A stretch of DNA of 64,000 nt from Dromaius novaehollandiae. Its lineage: Eukaryota; Chordata; Aves; Casuariiformes; Dromaiidae. The notes under the pieces are model-generated. The model did not search any database and had not been told where the DNA came from. It saw only the letters and a program-made list of their open reading frames with translations. The position numbers and the translations under genes were made by a program. The stretch spans positions 77,541,218 to 77,605,217 of the forward strand of contig NC_088099.1 in NCBI RefSeq assembly GCF_036370855.1, written 5' to 3'. This document shows, piece after piece, positions 1-11,480 of this stretch; the first letter of the stretch is position 1; the number at the start of each line of letters is the position of its first letter.

Positions 1-3000
1 ACACTAGAAGCCAGTAGTAATCTTTGCCTTCCATCATAGGGCTCATAATTCTCTTGGTAAACTCTGTATTGATCTGCTTGGTCTTAAATGAAATGGCACT
101 TGTACATGGATGGGAGGAAAAGGTTTTTTTTAATATATGCCTGAAATACATTTATTACTTCACAAACAAAACAAACCGAAAAAAACCCAAACCAAATTAA
201 ACAAAACAAAACCTCACAAAATTACATCATACCCGGTAAATATTCATTCTTACATTGCTTGCTACCGAAAGCACTATATTTATTGATTCCCGTTTAACAC
301 TTAGTTTCACTGAAATTACTCAGAGCAGAGAACTGAGGGCAAATTTCTCCAGGTGTATCACCCCAGGACCTCTCTGCAGAGAGGACCGTGCAAGGCTCCA
401 TAGGGGGATGCCTGCCAAGCCAGACCAGAATCCCCCACCTCTGTAGGGGTGCCTCTGACCCTTGAATGTAGGGAAGCTGTGACCAAATGACTAAGCACTA
501 CTCTTTCACAAAGCAGAAACCATTGTTGTAAGCGAAGAGTGTAGAATTTAAGGAGGTACCATGGGCTTCATTAACCCAGACTTCTGAGGGATTCCCTCTG
601 GCTTGAGACGTGCCCAGCCAAAAGCTTTCTTGCAGGTAATACAGCAAGAAGCATGTGGGTGGGTACTTACTTGTGTGCACATGCTAACAGCACAGTTTAT
701 TAGTCCATGTTGTGTTAAGGAATAAATAAGAAATAATTTCACTGCCTCTGGAGACTGAGTCCTATTAACTGTGGGCTGAGAAGAAAGAAGATAAAAAATA
801 AACTGCTGAAGAAAAGGTAAGAAATCTACCAAACACAGTTTGCATATCTCAGACTGAAACCTGTGTATGTCTGTGTGTGTATACATGGGCACATATTTTC
901 TACTACTAGCCTCTTTAAGTGAATTTCATACTAACCTCATCTCCTATGGAATGAAAGAATTGTTAAAAAATGAATGTTTTCCTGGAAGAAGCTTAAGGAA
1001 AGAGAGCTTGAGGTGTATTGGGGCACATCCAAACTAGTTCTTATCCTGTCTTACAGTGTAAATATTTATAGTGTGAGTACAGAAAAAGTCAGTAAGACAC
1101 CCATTTGTACAACTAGCATGATGAATTTTCTTGACATGAAATCTTTGAGGAAAGTCATCCAGCAGCGAGAGAGGCTGAAAAGATGCCAAATATGACACAA
1201 GTATAAAGGCAGGACACAGTGCAGATGTGTAGAGACAGGAGATACAAGGGTCTGTTTCTAGACAGGGGAGACGTCTGTCATTAATTAGCAACTGGTAGAT
1301 ATTTGCCATTCCAACGCATGCAAACAACTTTCAATCAAACTTAAATTTCAGAATTTCCACAGAGAAACATGCCAATATTGATGCCTAATGGATTTAGGAA
1401 GTACACATAAATACCTTCAGATGTACCATGTATGCACATATATACATATATACACATATGTTTCTGTGAATACACATCCATATATTTAGGACTACAAAGG
1501 AAGAGCCACTGATTTATATTTATGTGATTATACAGAGATATGGTGACATGGTGGGTTTATATTTGCATTGCATAACCCTAGATAGAAATAACAGTATAGT
1601 GTAGAAATGCTGCTATATATTGGAGGTTTCTTTCTACATCCAGACAGCGCAGGAAATATATATATATGAGTTAAAGCTGTATGTAAAGATCTGGCAGCTT
1701 GATACACTGAATAGGCCTATGCTCTAACTGAAGGCTGGGGCTGCACTAATGTTAGTTTCCTTTCAACCATGAAAAGGAAGGAGGAGGGAGGTCTGGAAAG
1801 CACCATCTGCTTTTCCAGATTGCTGTTAATCTGCCAATAATTCATATTGGATATAAAGAATTAATGTTATAGGAGAATGATAAATATATACAAAGCCTCT
1901 GTCTCAGCACATGGAACAAAGACCACCAAAGAACTGATTTCAGGTAGTCCCCATGGGCCAAGAGGATGAAGAAACTTCAGAAAAAAATGTTGCAGGTAAG
2001 AGACAATCACACACAGACAGACAAAGCAGGGGATATTCCTCTGATAATCAAACTGGGAAGAAACCTGCAAGTCAACAAAAAGTGTTGCAAAAAACTCCTC
2101 AAGTTTCTACAACCACCACAAAAGAAACAGAGGCCCAGGCCAAGGCATGCATAGCAATGAATGAAATCCTGGCTTTGGGAAAAATGCAGGCTGGGCTTTG
2201 TGACCCTGTGATCTTCTCTGATAACACTCATTGAAAATAGCCTTGAGGAAAATGTCATGTGAAAGGAGCCCAAAGTCACCTGGAAAGGATAACAGGGTGG
2301 CATCTGACAGAAAGAAAAGCATGGGGTGAAACATCTGAGATGAAATGTTGATCCCATAACAGTTGACTGTGGTTTGTACATTGATCAGAAAAGGTAGACA
2401 TATGGTATGCTGGGAAAACTGCCAACAAGAGTACCGCTATTTTTTAAATGCTTTTAATACAAATTTCAACCTTTTTCCCATTTTGTCTATGCAGCTCTAT
2501 TAGAGAAAAGAGTGCCAGCTCCTACAAGAGTGATTTCTACTTCATATGATGCCTCTGAACATGCAGGCTGAATCCAAGTAGAAGTGAGTTACATGGAGAT
2601 GACAATTCATTGAAATGGGGCTGTTTTGTCATGAATCTCCAGGATATTATTATGTAATATGTGTAATATATGTAATATTAATTGGGTATGGGAATCTCTG
2701 ACTAAACCTATCCAAGTAAACTAAACAGGGGCTGAGCACTGGCAAGTGATCAGCCTTACCATGAAAGTGTTAGCATGGTTCCTGGCATAGTTTTGGCCCA
2801 GGCCAAATTACATTATTAATCTCTAGGAACACTTCAGGAGCTAACGTAGGCACTCTGGATACAGCCAGCCTCTCTGATGAGGAGGAAGGGTTGAGGGAAT
2901 TTAGCTGTAAGAACACCTCAGCCACGCCTGTTGGACCAAGACCGCAGAATAGTCCCTAGCCCACTTTATTTAGTAATACAGGTATAGCCTTTGAGTCCTG

Positions 3001-5479
3001 GCTCCATTTATTCCTAAGTGCTTCTATACTTTGTTTCTATGACCTTCATATAATAAGTACTGGGCCAACACACTGCCCACTTTGGAGCAATTTGCCAATT
3101 CCAGTGCTTGAATCCAACCAATCCAAACAAGCACAGAATGCTTTTGCATAGGCAGAAATGTTATTTTGGTTTCATACTTCCGATGCTCCCCCTCAAAGGT
3201 AGTAAAGGAGCATTACAGAGGTGAACAAATAACCTTTCATATCTGCTAATTCTGCATTGTAAAAAAAAGTCTCTGGTGTCCCGTGCAGCATGGAATTGCC
3301 TTGTAACAACAACATTTGAGTTTCACACCAAAGGCAAAAGGACTCTCATACTCTGACACTAGAAGAAAAATATCACCCACCCCTCCAAGGATAGAAAGCT
3401 GGTGCTGCAACATAAGTGATCTGGCAGTTCTTGCAAGAGCAGCATAAACAGGAAGGGAAGAACTCCACAAATATGATGACATGTGGTCTTTATTTTAGGA
3501 GTTGTTTGATTGACGAGTGACTGTGAAGGGGTGCTGCGTACGGGGAGCTTTGCTGATGGGCCTGATGATCCAGAGCTGGAAGGAGTTCTAGACTGGTATC
3601 ATTGCTACCCGATGACAATTTTCTGGCTCTGTGGGGTACTTCTTCTGTCAGACATGCTGAGATCTGAGTGCCACCTCTCCTTCATTTCATGTGTCTTTTT
3701 CTTCCTCTTTATTTTTTTTCTCTTCTGAGTTTTCTTAAAGCATAAAATGTGTGAATGGGTATGTGCTGTAGTCTGAAATGATGAATGTGGTGTCTCTGTT
3801 TCACTTTATTTTTTATAATCCCATTTTTACACACAATTAAAACTAACAGCAAAACAACTTGGTTCATCCTCCTCTCTGATAAGCTTAGGCTGCAGGTTGA
3901 GAACTTCTTGAAAGTTCAACCTTCATGAAAAGACTACAAAGGAGCAGTGGCCAAAGTCTAAAGCCACAGCACTGTAAGACTTTCCACCAGTAAAAGCACA
4001 GACTAATGACTCACTTTCCAGAAGCAGGACAAGATTTGTAATAAAAAATAATAATTTTTTTTGGATCAAAAAATAGAGCTGGAAAAGAAATAGGTAAGAT
4101 TTTGGGCACACAAGCCTTTAACTGGGTTCTTTCCCATAAGGTATTCATTGTTTAAAGCTTTAGTCTTCTAGATATTTGTCAGTAGCCTTAATTTCCACAG
4201 AGGCTAAATGAATTTTAAGGGAAAAACTCAGCACTAAGTCATGTTCAGTTTACCTATAACATGCAAAGAACAAACCCCAGAAATTACACTTGTAGCTATT
4301 CTCAATGTACTTACATTCCATGTCTCCAAAGTATCTGTTGTTTAACTTACTGTTTCATGAAAAGAAAACGAAAGACATCATCAGTATAGCTGCTTAATGT
4401 TTTATTCCTTGTTGGGTATTCGGACTAGGAAAACAACAGCTTTCCTGTTGGCTGTTAGTGTTTAATTATTCAATGTTAACAGCCAAGAAGTAAGCTGTTA
4501 GCTCTCCTCCTCTTCTTCACAGCTTTTCCTTCCCTAGTGGGTCTAAATCTGTCCTTCCCACATGGGAAGAGCAATCTGAATTGTAGGGATTGCATTTTGG
4601 CCTCAAAGGAAACAGCCTATGAATGACTTACAGTATTTCCTTTTAATATTGGTGTTGTTTGTTCTTCATTTTTCAGAAAAGATAAAGACACAGTAACAGC
4701 TTAATTTCCTGTCTTCAATGCTCTCCTTTAAATATCATCATAGATTCTTCTCCTTCACAGAGCTGCTCCCAAGCTAAGCTTTCTCAGTATGATTTCAGGA
4801 ATGTAATGACTATGCTGCCCAAATCTCTGAACCCCACTGCTAGACAAAGTAAATCAGCTCTAAATTTGGCGATATTCCTGATCCTTCCTGAGAAGTCTTA
4901 GCAGCACACACAACATCTAACTAGACCGACTCTAGCTAAAACAACCGTTTTAAAAAGTTGCTTTGAAAGCTGGCAGATAGTAGTATCAGAGGAAATGACT
5001 GTGTTGGAATCATCCCCAAATAATAACCCATAAAATAAATCACAAATTCACTATACTTCGGTCAAGTGTTTGAAGGACAAATCCAGTAATGTGCCAGCTG
5101 TAGTAGTGTGTGAGCTGTCTTTTCCTAGACACTTAAAGAAGTTATGCATCTTGCCTCTCTAGAATAAAAGCAACTCTCATGACATAACTGTACACCTTGA
5201 TTGAACAGAGCTCTCTCCTTTATTCTCATCTCCAAAAATTTCTAGAAACAGCTTCATCTGCTCCAGCTACGCATGACCAAAGGTGGCTATGTACTCCTTC
5301 ATGCCAAGTCATCCCTTGCTGCTTTTGTTATATCACTCAGGGATACACAATGGCTTATGAGTATTTCCTAATCGTTGCTACCAATTTGTTGCATCTAAAT
5401 TGCATTTTAGACCAACTGAATTCCCACCAGTCTGTTACACTCAGAATTTTAAGGGCAAAACAGACACCCTATATGCAAA
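1..5479. other. Intergenic, no gene seen
   Basis: AT-rich sequence with only short chance open frames. It holds AT-rich microsatellite-like tracts around 1427-1460 and 1658-1668. I recognise no exon or confidently classified repeat. Confidence 0.6.
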
Positions 5480-6485
5480 ACCAAGAATTTATTGTCAGTC
5501 TAATTAAAGTCTTTACAGTCTAATCAAAAAATATCATCAGTCCAGTTACAACAGACAGGAAACTAATGCTGCACAGTTCAGACTGCATATAGTTACAATT
5601 GTACATACACAAACTTTTTATTATCTACCCTTTTCTTTGGTTTTATGCTTACCTTTACACTGCCCCTCTGGGTGTTAAGATGATGGCTTAAGTAGAAGGG
5701 GAGGGGAATGGCAAGTTGTCAGCATCCTAGTCTTTCACTGGAAGGAGTACAATGTAAATGTCGATGGTTTCTTCATCCTCACTTTAGCATCTGCTTGGCA
5801 TCCTTTTTGTTTGCTAACATGCTCTACAGCTTGCTCTGTCTTCACTGGTCTCCAACTCCATGTTACATCTGAACTTACTACACATATGGTGTGTGTTCTC
5901 TATGTTGGATAGTTGATCTTTGTTGTCTTTGCTATCCCTCACTGGTTTTACCCAGCTCCAAAGGTTGCATTCCTTTGATGACCAGTAAGTGACCACTGTG
6001 AGCTGTTTAGAGCCCTGGAGCCTCTGGTATCATCCTGTGCCTGTACTTTCAAGGTTTCTGCTGCCATCCCCTGCCTTGAGTCCTCTATGACACATTTTAT
6101 TCTGGGATCACAGATAGTACAGTCTATAGAGAATAACTGCTTGTTATTAATATATATTAGTTACAAAATATATATAACAATAGGCATAACACCACACAGT
6201 TGTACAAAGCTAAACAAAAGCTAAAACAAAGTAGGTAATAATTACCTGGATCTTTAGACTATTGTTTTATAGCTAAAGAAGCTGAAAGAAATTTCCAGGG
6301 AGGCCAAGCCAAGTCCAGACAAAGCCTGACAGGTCCAGAGGCCTGTGCTGTTAGCTTCCTGCAAAGCCTATGACCTCTTATAATCAATGGCAACACCACG
6401 TTTACTGGGCTACAAGGCCACAACTTTTCTTTTGAATACTGGCATTGTGAAAGCCAGTGGCCGAAGCATCTCCAGTCAAACACTG
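5480..6485. repeat. Unclassified ~1-kb dispersed repeat, copy A
   Basis: Aligns by eye over about 1 kb, in the same orientation, with 42113-43085. Shared blocks include AAGAATTTATTGTC/AAGAATTTTTTGTT near the left end, CACTGCCCCTCTGGGTG/CACTGCTCCTCTGGGTC, CTGGAAGGA, GATGGTTTCTTC and ACTGCTTGTTA. The minus strand has AATAAA near the left end (about 5489), which would suit an LTR read on the minus strand, but no clear TG...CA ends or coding part is visible. It may be a solo LTR of an avian endogenous retrovirus; the family is not identified. Confidence 0.65.
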
Positions 6486-8763
6486 AGTCTGAAAAAAACT
6501 TTCAAGAATCTGTCTTCAAATCAGAAGTAGACGTCTGACAAGTGGTGGGGAACGTGATGCAAACTCTTTCTCTTTGAGATCAGATACTCAAACTTGGACT
6601 AGATTAGGAGGGGCTAAATTTATCACACATCGGTCAGTCTCAGTGGAATACAGGAAACAGCTGGTGACCTCACTCTAGTTCACTTCAGACAAGTATCTGA
6701 ATTACTAATTTGCCTTCACACACGAAACAAGCAGGCATTTTTATTAGCAGCAAAAGAAGAGGAGCTGAAGATTTCATGGCTGTGAAGAGCACTGTATACA
6801 GCTCTTTGGTCCAGCTGAAAGCATACTTCTCAGGCAAAGTCAAGTGTTCGTGCTCCTGTAAGGTGCTCACTGCTCCATTTCTAGCTCATTGTACGGAGTG
6901 ATCCTAACTGGAAGACTATTGTACATCAAGGAGTTAATCTGAGTAGGTGCAGTCTTGTGCTGTGCTGTGCTATGCTACACATATAGCTTTGCCTTCAGGC
7001 CTGTGCTGTGCTGCACATATCCCTTGGCCACAGGATAAACTTAGCCAGCTAATTGTAATTGCGGAGCCTGTAGGCAGCTCCCACCTGGCACCAGCAATTA
7101 CACCACCTGCGTGTCCTCGTCTTTATCTTAAAGTGAAGCAGCAAGTTCTCATGTGACCATCCTTTCGTTTGACAGTAGAAATGAACAAAATTGTTTTCCT
7201 CTATGAAAATCCTATTAGAGCACTAAAGAACAAAATGTTAGCAAACCTGTCCACAGATAGGATCTGTACTGTGTGCCATGCCCTGAGTAGAGGTCCATCC
7301 AGTGCTGCACAAATGGAGGTTCCCAGCAACTGAAGGGACATAAGATTATCTATACTATCTTCTTTTTCCATCCAGTGTGAGCTCCAATAAATGGTATGTT
7401 AATCAATACTTTAAGGAGTCTGAATGCTTTTGCTTCTGAGATCATAACAAACACTAGCCCTGGAACACTACACTCACAATATAGGAATAAACTGCAAATG
7501 CAAGTCTCCAGGACAGTCAACATATTCTTCAATCTCTGCCTGTATATCCAACCAAGAATGCAGATTTAACCTGTGGCTCACTATATCTGCCCTCTCTTTC
7601 CATTTCAGTATGTGTCACTTTGAAAGGATGGGTCTTCCTGATCATGTAATAATAATAATAAAAATCTATGAAATCCATATAACCCTTAGCTTAGCCTTTA
7701 CCCTTTCATGTCCTTTTCTTGTGAGGTTCTTTTATCTGAAGAGATAAATTACTAACAGACACTGAATCTCATATCTCATGGAACAGGGAAAAACACCCTT
7801 ATTGCTATTATCCTCCTTCATTTTTAACCTAACATTTCCTAATCTGCATTTTCAGGTGTTATTTCCAAGCACTGTCAGCACCATCATTCTCATTTTCCTC
7901 AACAGAGATTTCTTCTGGAATCTGGTGAAGAACATTCCACCTGATAATGTTGGGCAGAGAAGCTTTATTTCAGGGTCCCCTGAGCTAAGCTATCTACAAA
8001 CAGACAGAACACAATCCTGGACCAGTGACTTCCAAGATCTACTCTTTTCACAGATATTTTAACAAACCTAGGAGAAAACACTCCTATGTTCTGAGTCCTC
8101 AACTTGTAGAAAAGAGTAGGTGCAATTTTCGAAGACCGTCTTTTGTGTACAACCCATCAACTACATTGATTTGGGCTACTCATCTTGGAAAAAAAGGGAC
8201 TGAGACAAAAAATAGTTATTATAGCTGCAGAATACTTCAAAAAACAAAATTCTCCAAATAAGATAGATTTCTTGCCTGACATGTGACATTACTGTAAGTA
8301 TGGCAAGAACAAGGACACTTGCTTACAGATACAAAGAAGAGACTAAAAAAGCCTGCCTTTGTGATTGAGGAATCTCTGTGTCTTTAAAGACTGGAAGTTT
8401 TTATTCATTTCCCCACGAGATGGAGTAGCATGTACAGTTTTGATGATTCCTGCAGACAAATGATTTATTTATTTGGAGTGCATACTATATTTTTAGATAA
8501 TACTCTGGAACTATCTCTACTCAGTTCAGTAAAACAAGAATTCAAGTTCCAATGACCAAATAAAATCATAGAGAAAACTGAGAATCTTATTTCCCTTTCT
8601 CTCCACAACTACCCAAGATAACTGAAAAATTTGAAATAGGCTTTTACTGAGGTTCTGCACATTGTCAGCTTTTTTTAATCTCAACTGCTGTCCAGCAGAA
8701 ATACCCTAAGTTTCAGAGAATGCAGACTTTCAAGACAGTGTCAGAAAGGCTCCACAAGAATAT
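6486..8763. other. Intergenic, no gene seen
   Basis: No exon, RNA gene or classifiable repeat recognised. A short stretch rich in TGTGCTGTGCT repeats lies at about 6953-7015. Confidence 0.55.
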
Positions 8764-9295
8764 GGATCATAGGATAATAAGATAATTCATGCTGGAAGAG
8801 ATGTTGGAAGGTCATCTAGTGCAAGCTCCTGCTTCCTTCTGCTCAAAGCTGGGTCATCTATGAGATCAGACCAGGCTGCCCAGGGCTTTATCTGTCAGGT
8901 CTAGGAAAGCTCCAAAGGTGATGACTGCACAACCTCTCTGGGCAACCTGCTCCAATGCTTGACTGTCCTCCTGGTAAAAAAGCTTCTCCTTACATCCAGT
9001 CAGAACCTGTCTTGTTTCAATTTATACCCATTGTCTCTCATCCTCTGACATGCACTGCTGTGAAAAACCTGCCTCCATCTTCTTGATGACCTTCTTACAG
9101 GTACTGGAGGGCTGTTATTACACCTTCTCTTCCTCAGGCTAGACAGGCCAAGTTCCCTCAACCTCTTCTCACGGGGCAAGTCCTCCAGCCCCTGACCATC
9201 ATGGTGGCTGGACTTGCTCCAGGTTATCACTGTCTTTCCTGTACAGGGGGGACTCAAAACTGGACACACCCCATCTCTGCTGTAAGTTGATGCAT
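8764..9295 (-). mobile_element. CR1 LINE 3' fragment, minus sense
   Basis: Reads on the minus strand as the 3' part of a CR1 element: conserved GGGCAACCTGCTCCA and CTTACATCCAGTCAGAACCT blocks seen on plus as the complement of CR1 3' sequence, with the degenerate ATTATCTTATTATCC end at the left. Truncated at its 5' end (right). No intact coding region. Confidence 0.85.
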
Positions 9296-9410
9296 TGTGA
9301 CTATCCTGTTTTTCCTAGTATTGACAGCTTATGCATACACTAACTCATAGTAGATGGACTTCACACTATTATTCAAAGCGCACACCATTGTGTGAAGGAA
9401 GATTTGCAAC

Positions 9411-9480
9411 CCAGGAAACCCTGTCCAGATGGCTTTTGGATATCTCCAAGGATGGAGACTCTACCTGACCCACTGCACAC
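9411..9480 (-). mobile_element. Short CR1 3' fragment
   Basis: Contains a 45-bp stretch (9417-9461) identical to 9745-9789 inside the neighbouring CR1. It abuts a CR1 piece in the opposite orientation. Confidence 0.65.
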
Positions 9481-9640
9481 AAGCAGGGAAGAACTGGTGG
9501 CAAGCAAAGCACAAAATGGCAGCTTGGACAACAGTGACCATGAAATGATTGAGTTCAAGATACAGAAGACTGCGGGGAAGAGAAACAGCTGAATTAGGAA
9601 CCTGGACCTCAGGAGAGCAGACTTTGACTTGTTTAGGGAA
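9481..9640 (+). mobile_element. CR1 ORF2 internal fragment, plus sense
   Basis: Translates on plus to NGSLDNSDHEMIEFKI followed by a degraded piece and RRADFDLF-like sequence, the region of CR1 ORF2 after the endonuclease domain (SDH motif). It is oriented opposite to both adjacent CR1 copies and has no CR1 3' end of its own. Confidence 0.7.
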
Positions 9641-11480
9641 TTTCACAGAAATGTCACAGAACAGTTGAGGTTCGGAGGCACTTCTGGAGATCTTCTAGTC
9701 CAAACTCCCTGCTCAAGTTAGGTCACCTAGAGCACATTGCCAGCAACCCTGTCCAGATGGCTTTTGGATATCTCCAAGGATGGAGACTCCACAAACTCCC
9801 TGGGCAACCTCCTCCAGTGCTCAGTCACCCTCCTCCCAGTAAAGAAGTTTTTCCTTATGTTCAGACAGAACTTCCTGTGTTTCAGTTTGCGCCCATTACC
9901 TCTCGTGGGCACCACTGGAAAGAGTCTGGCCCCACCCTCTTTACACCCTCCCTTCAGATACCTGTACACATTGATAAGATTCCCCCCTCAGTCTTCTCTT
10001 CTCCAGGCTGAACAGCTCTCTCAGCCTTTCCTCATATGAGGAAAAGTCCCTTAGTCATCCTGGTGGCCCTTCACTGGACTCATTGCAGTAGCTCCATGTC
10101 TCTCGTACTGGGGAGCCCAGAACTGGACCCACCACTCCAGATGTGGCCTCACCAGTGCTGAGTAGAGGGGAGGGATCACCTCCCTCAACCTGCTGGCAAT
10201 GCCCTTCCTAATGCTGCCCAGGATACCATTGGCACATTGCTGGTTCGTGGTCAACTTGTTGTCCACCAGGACCCCCAGGTCCTTCTCTGCAGAGCTGCTT
10301 TCTAGCAGGTCAGCCCCCAGCCTGTACTGGTGCATGGGGTTATTTCTCCCCAGGCACCTGGCTCTGCATTTCCCTTTGCTGAACTTCGGGAGGTTCCTCT
10401 CTCCCCATCTCTCCAGCCTGTCGAGGTCCCTCTGAATGGCAGCACAGCCCTCTGGGGTATCAGCCACTCCTCCCAGTTTTGGATCATCAGCAAACTTGCA
10501 GAGGGTGCACGCTGTCCCTTCATCCAGGGCACTGATGAATAAGTTGAACAACACTGGACCCAGTATTGACCCCTGGCAGACACTGCTAGCTACAGGCCTC
10601 CAACCAGACTTTGTGCCACTGGTCACAACCCTCTGAGCTCTGCCATTCAGCCAGTTTTCAGTTCACCTCACTGTCTGCTCCTCAGCTTGCCTATGAGGAT
10701 GTTATAGGAGGCAGTGTCAGAAGCCTTACTGAAGTCAAGGTAGGCTACATCCACTGCTCTCCCCTCACCAGCCAAGCCAGTTCTTCCATCAGAGAAGGCT
10801 ATCAGGTTGGTTAAAAATGATTTCCCCTTGGTGAATCCATACTGACTACTCCTGATCACCTTCACGTGCTGCTCCATCACCTTTGCAGGAATCAAGGTGA
10901 GGCTGACTGGCCTGTATATCCCTGGCTTCTCCTTCTTGCCCTTCTTGAAGACAGCAGGGGCATTTGCTTTCTTGTAGTTCTCAGAAACCTCTCCTGATCA
11001 CAATGACCTTTCAAAGATGACTGAGTGGCCTTGCAATGACATCAGTAGCTCCCTCAACACTTGTGGATGCCTCCCATCATGGCCTGTGGACTTACGTGTG
11101 TCAAGTTTAAATACTGCCTAACCTGATCCTCTTTCACCAAGGGTAGAGTCTACCTTTGCCTGGACTTTCCCACTGGTCTCAGGGACCTGGGATTCCTGAC
11201 GGCTGGTCTTATCAGTAAAGACGGAGGTGAAGCAGGCATTCAGTATCTCTGCCTTTTCTGTGTCCTTTGTCTCCCGTGGCCCTGACCCACCAGCAGGCCC
11301 ACATTTCCCCTAGTCTTCCTTTTTTTACCGATACATTTATAGAAGCCCTTCTTGCTGTCCTTGACATCCCTTGCCAGATTAAACTCCAGATGGGTCCTGG
11401 TCTTCCTAGTTCCATCCCTGCATACTCTGACAACATCCTTATATTCCTCCCAGGTTACCTGTCCCTGATTTCCACACTAA
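9641..11480 (-). mobile_element. CR1 LINE, 5'-truncated, minus sense
   Basis: About 1.84 kb. Left end on plus reads TTTCACAGAAATGTCACAGA, the complement of the CR1 3' terminus. To the right come the 3' UTR-like blocks, then ORF2 reverse transcriptase on the minus strand, ending near 11480 in upstream ORF2 sequence (complement includes CTTATATTCCTCCCAGGTTA). No 5' UTR or ORF1 is present; such 5' truncation is usual for CR1. Confidence 0.9.
10051..10626 (-). pseudogene. CR1 ORF2 reverse transcriptase fragment
   Basis: An open stretch of 191 codons within the CR1 above. It includes [20 protein letters not shown], the catalytic FADD box in [11 protein letters not shown], and [14 protein letters not shown], the standard order for the CR1 RT palm and thumb. 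It is a fragment of a longer ORF2 and lacks the endonuclease; the upstream RT part continues beyond a frame break at about 10640-10895. It is not a functional gene. Confidence 0.88.
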
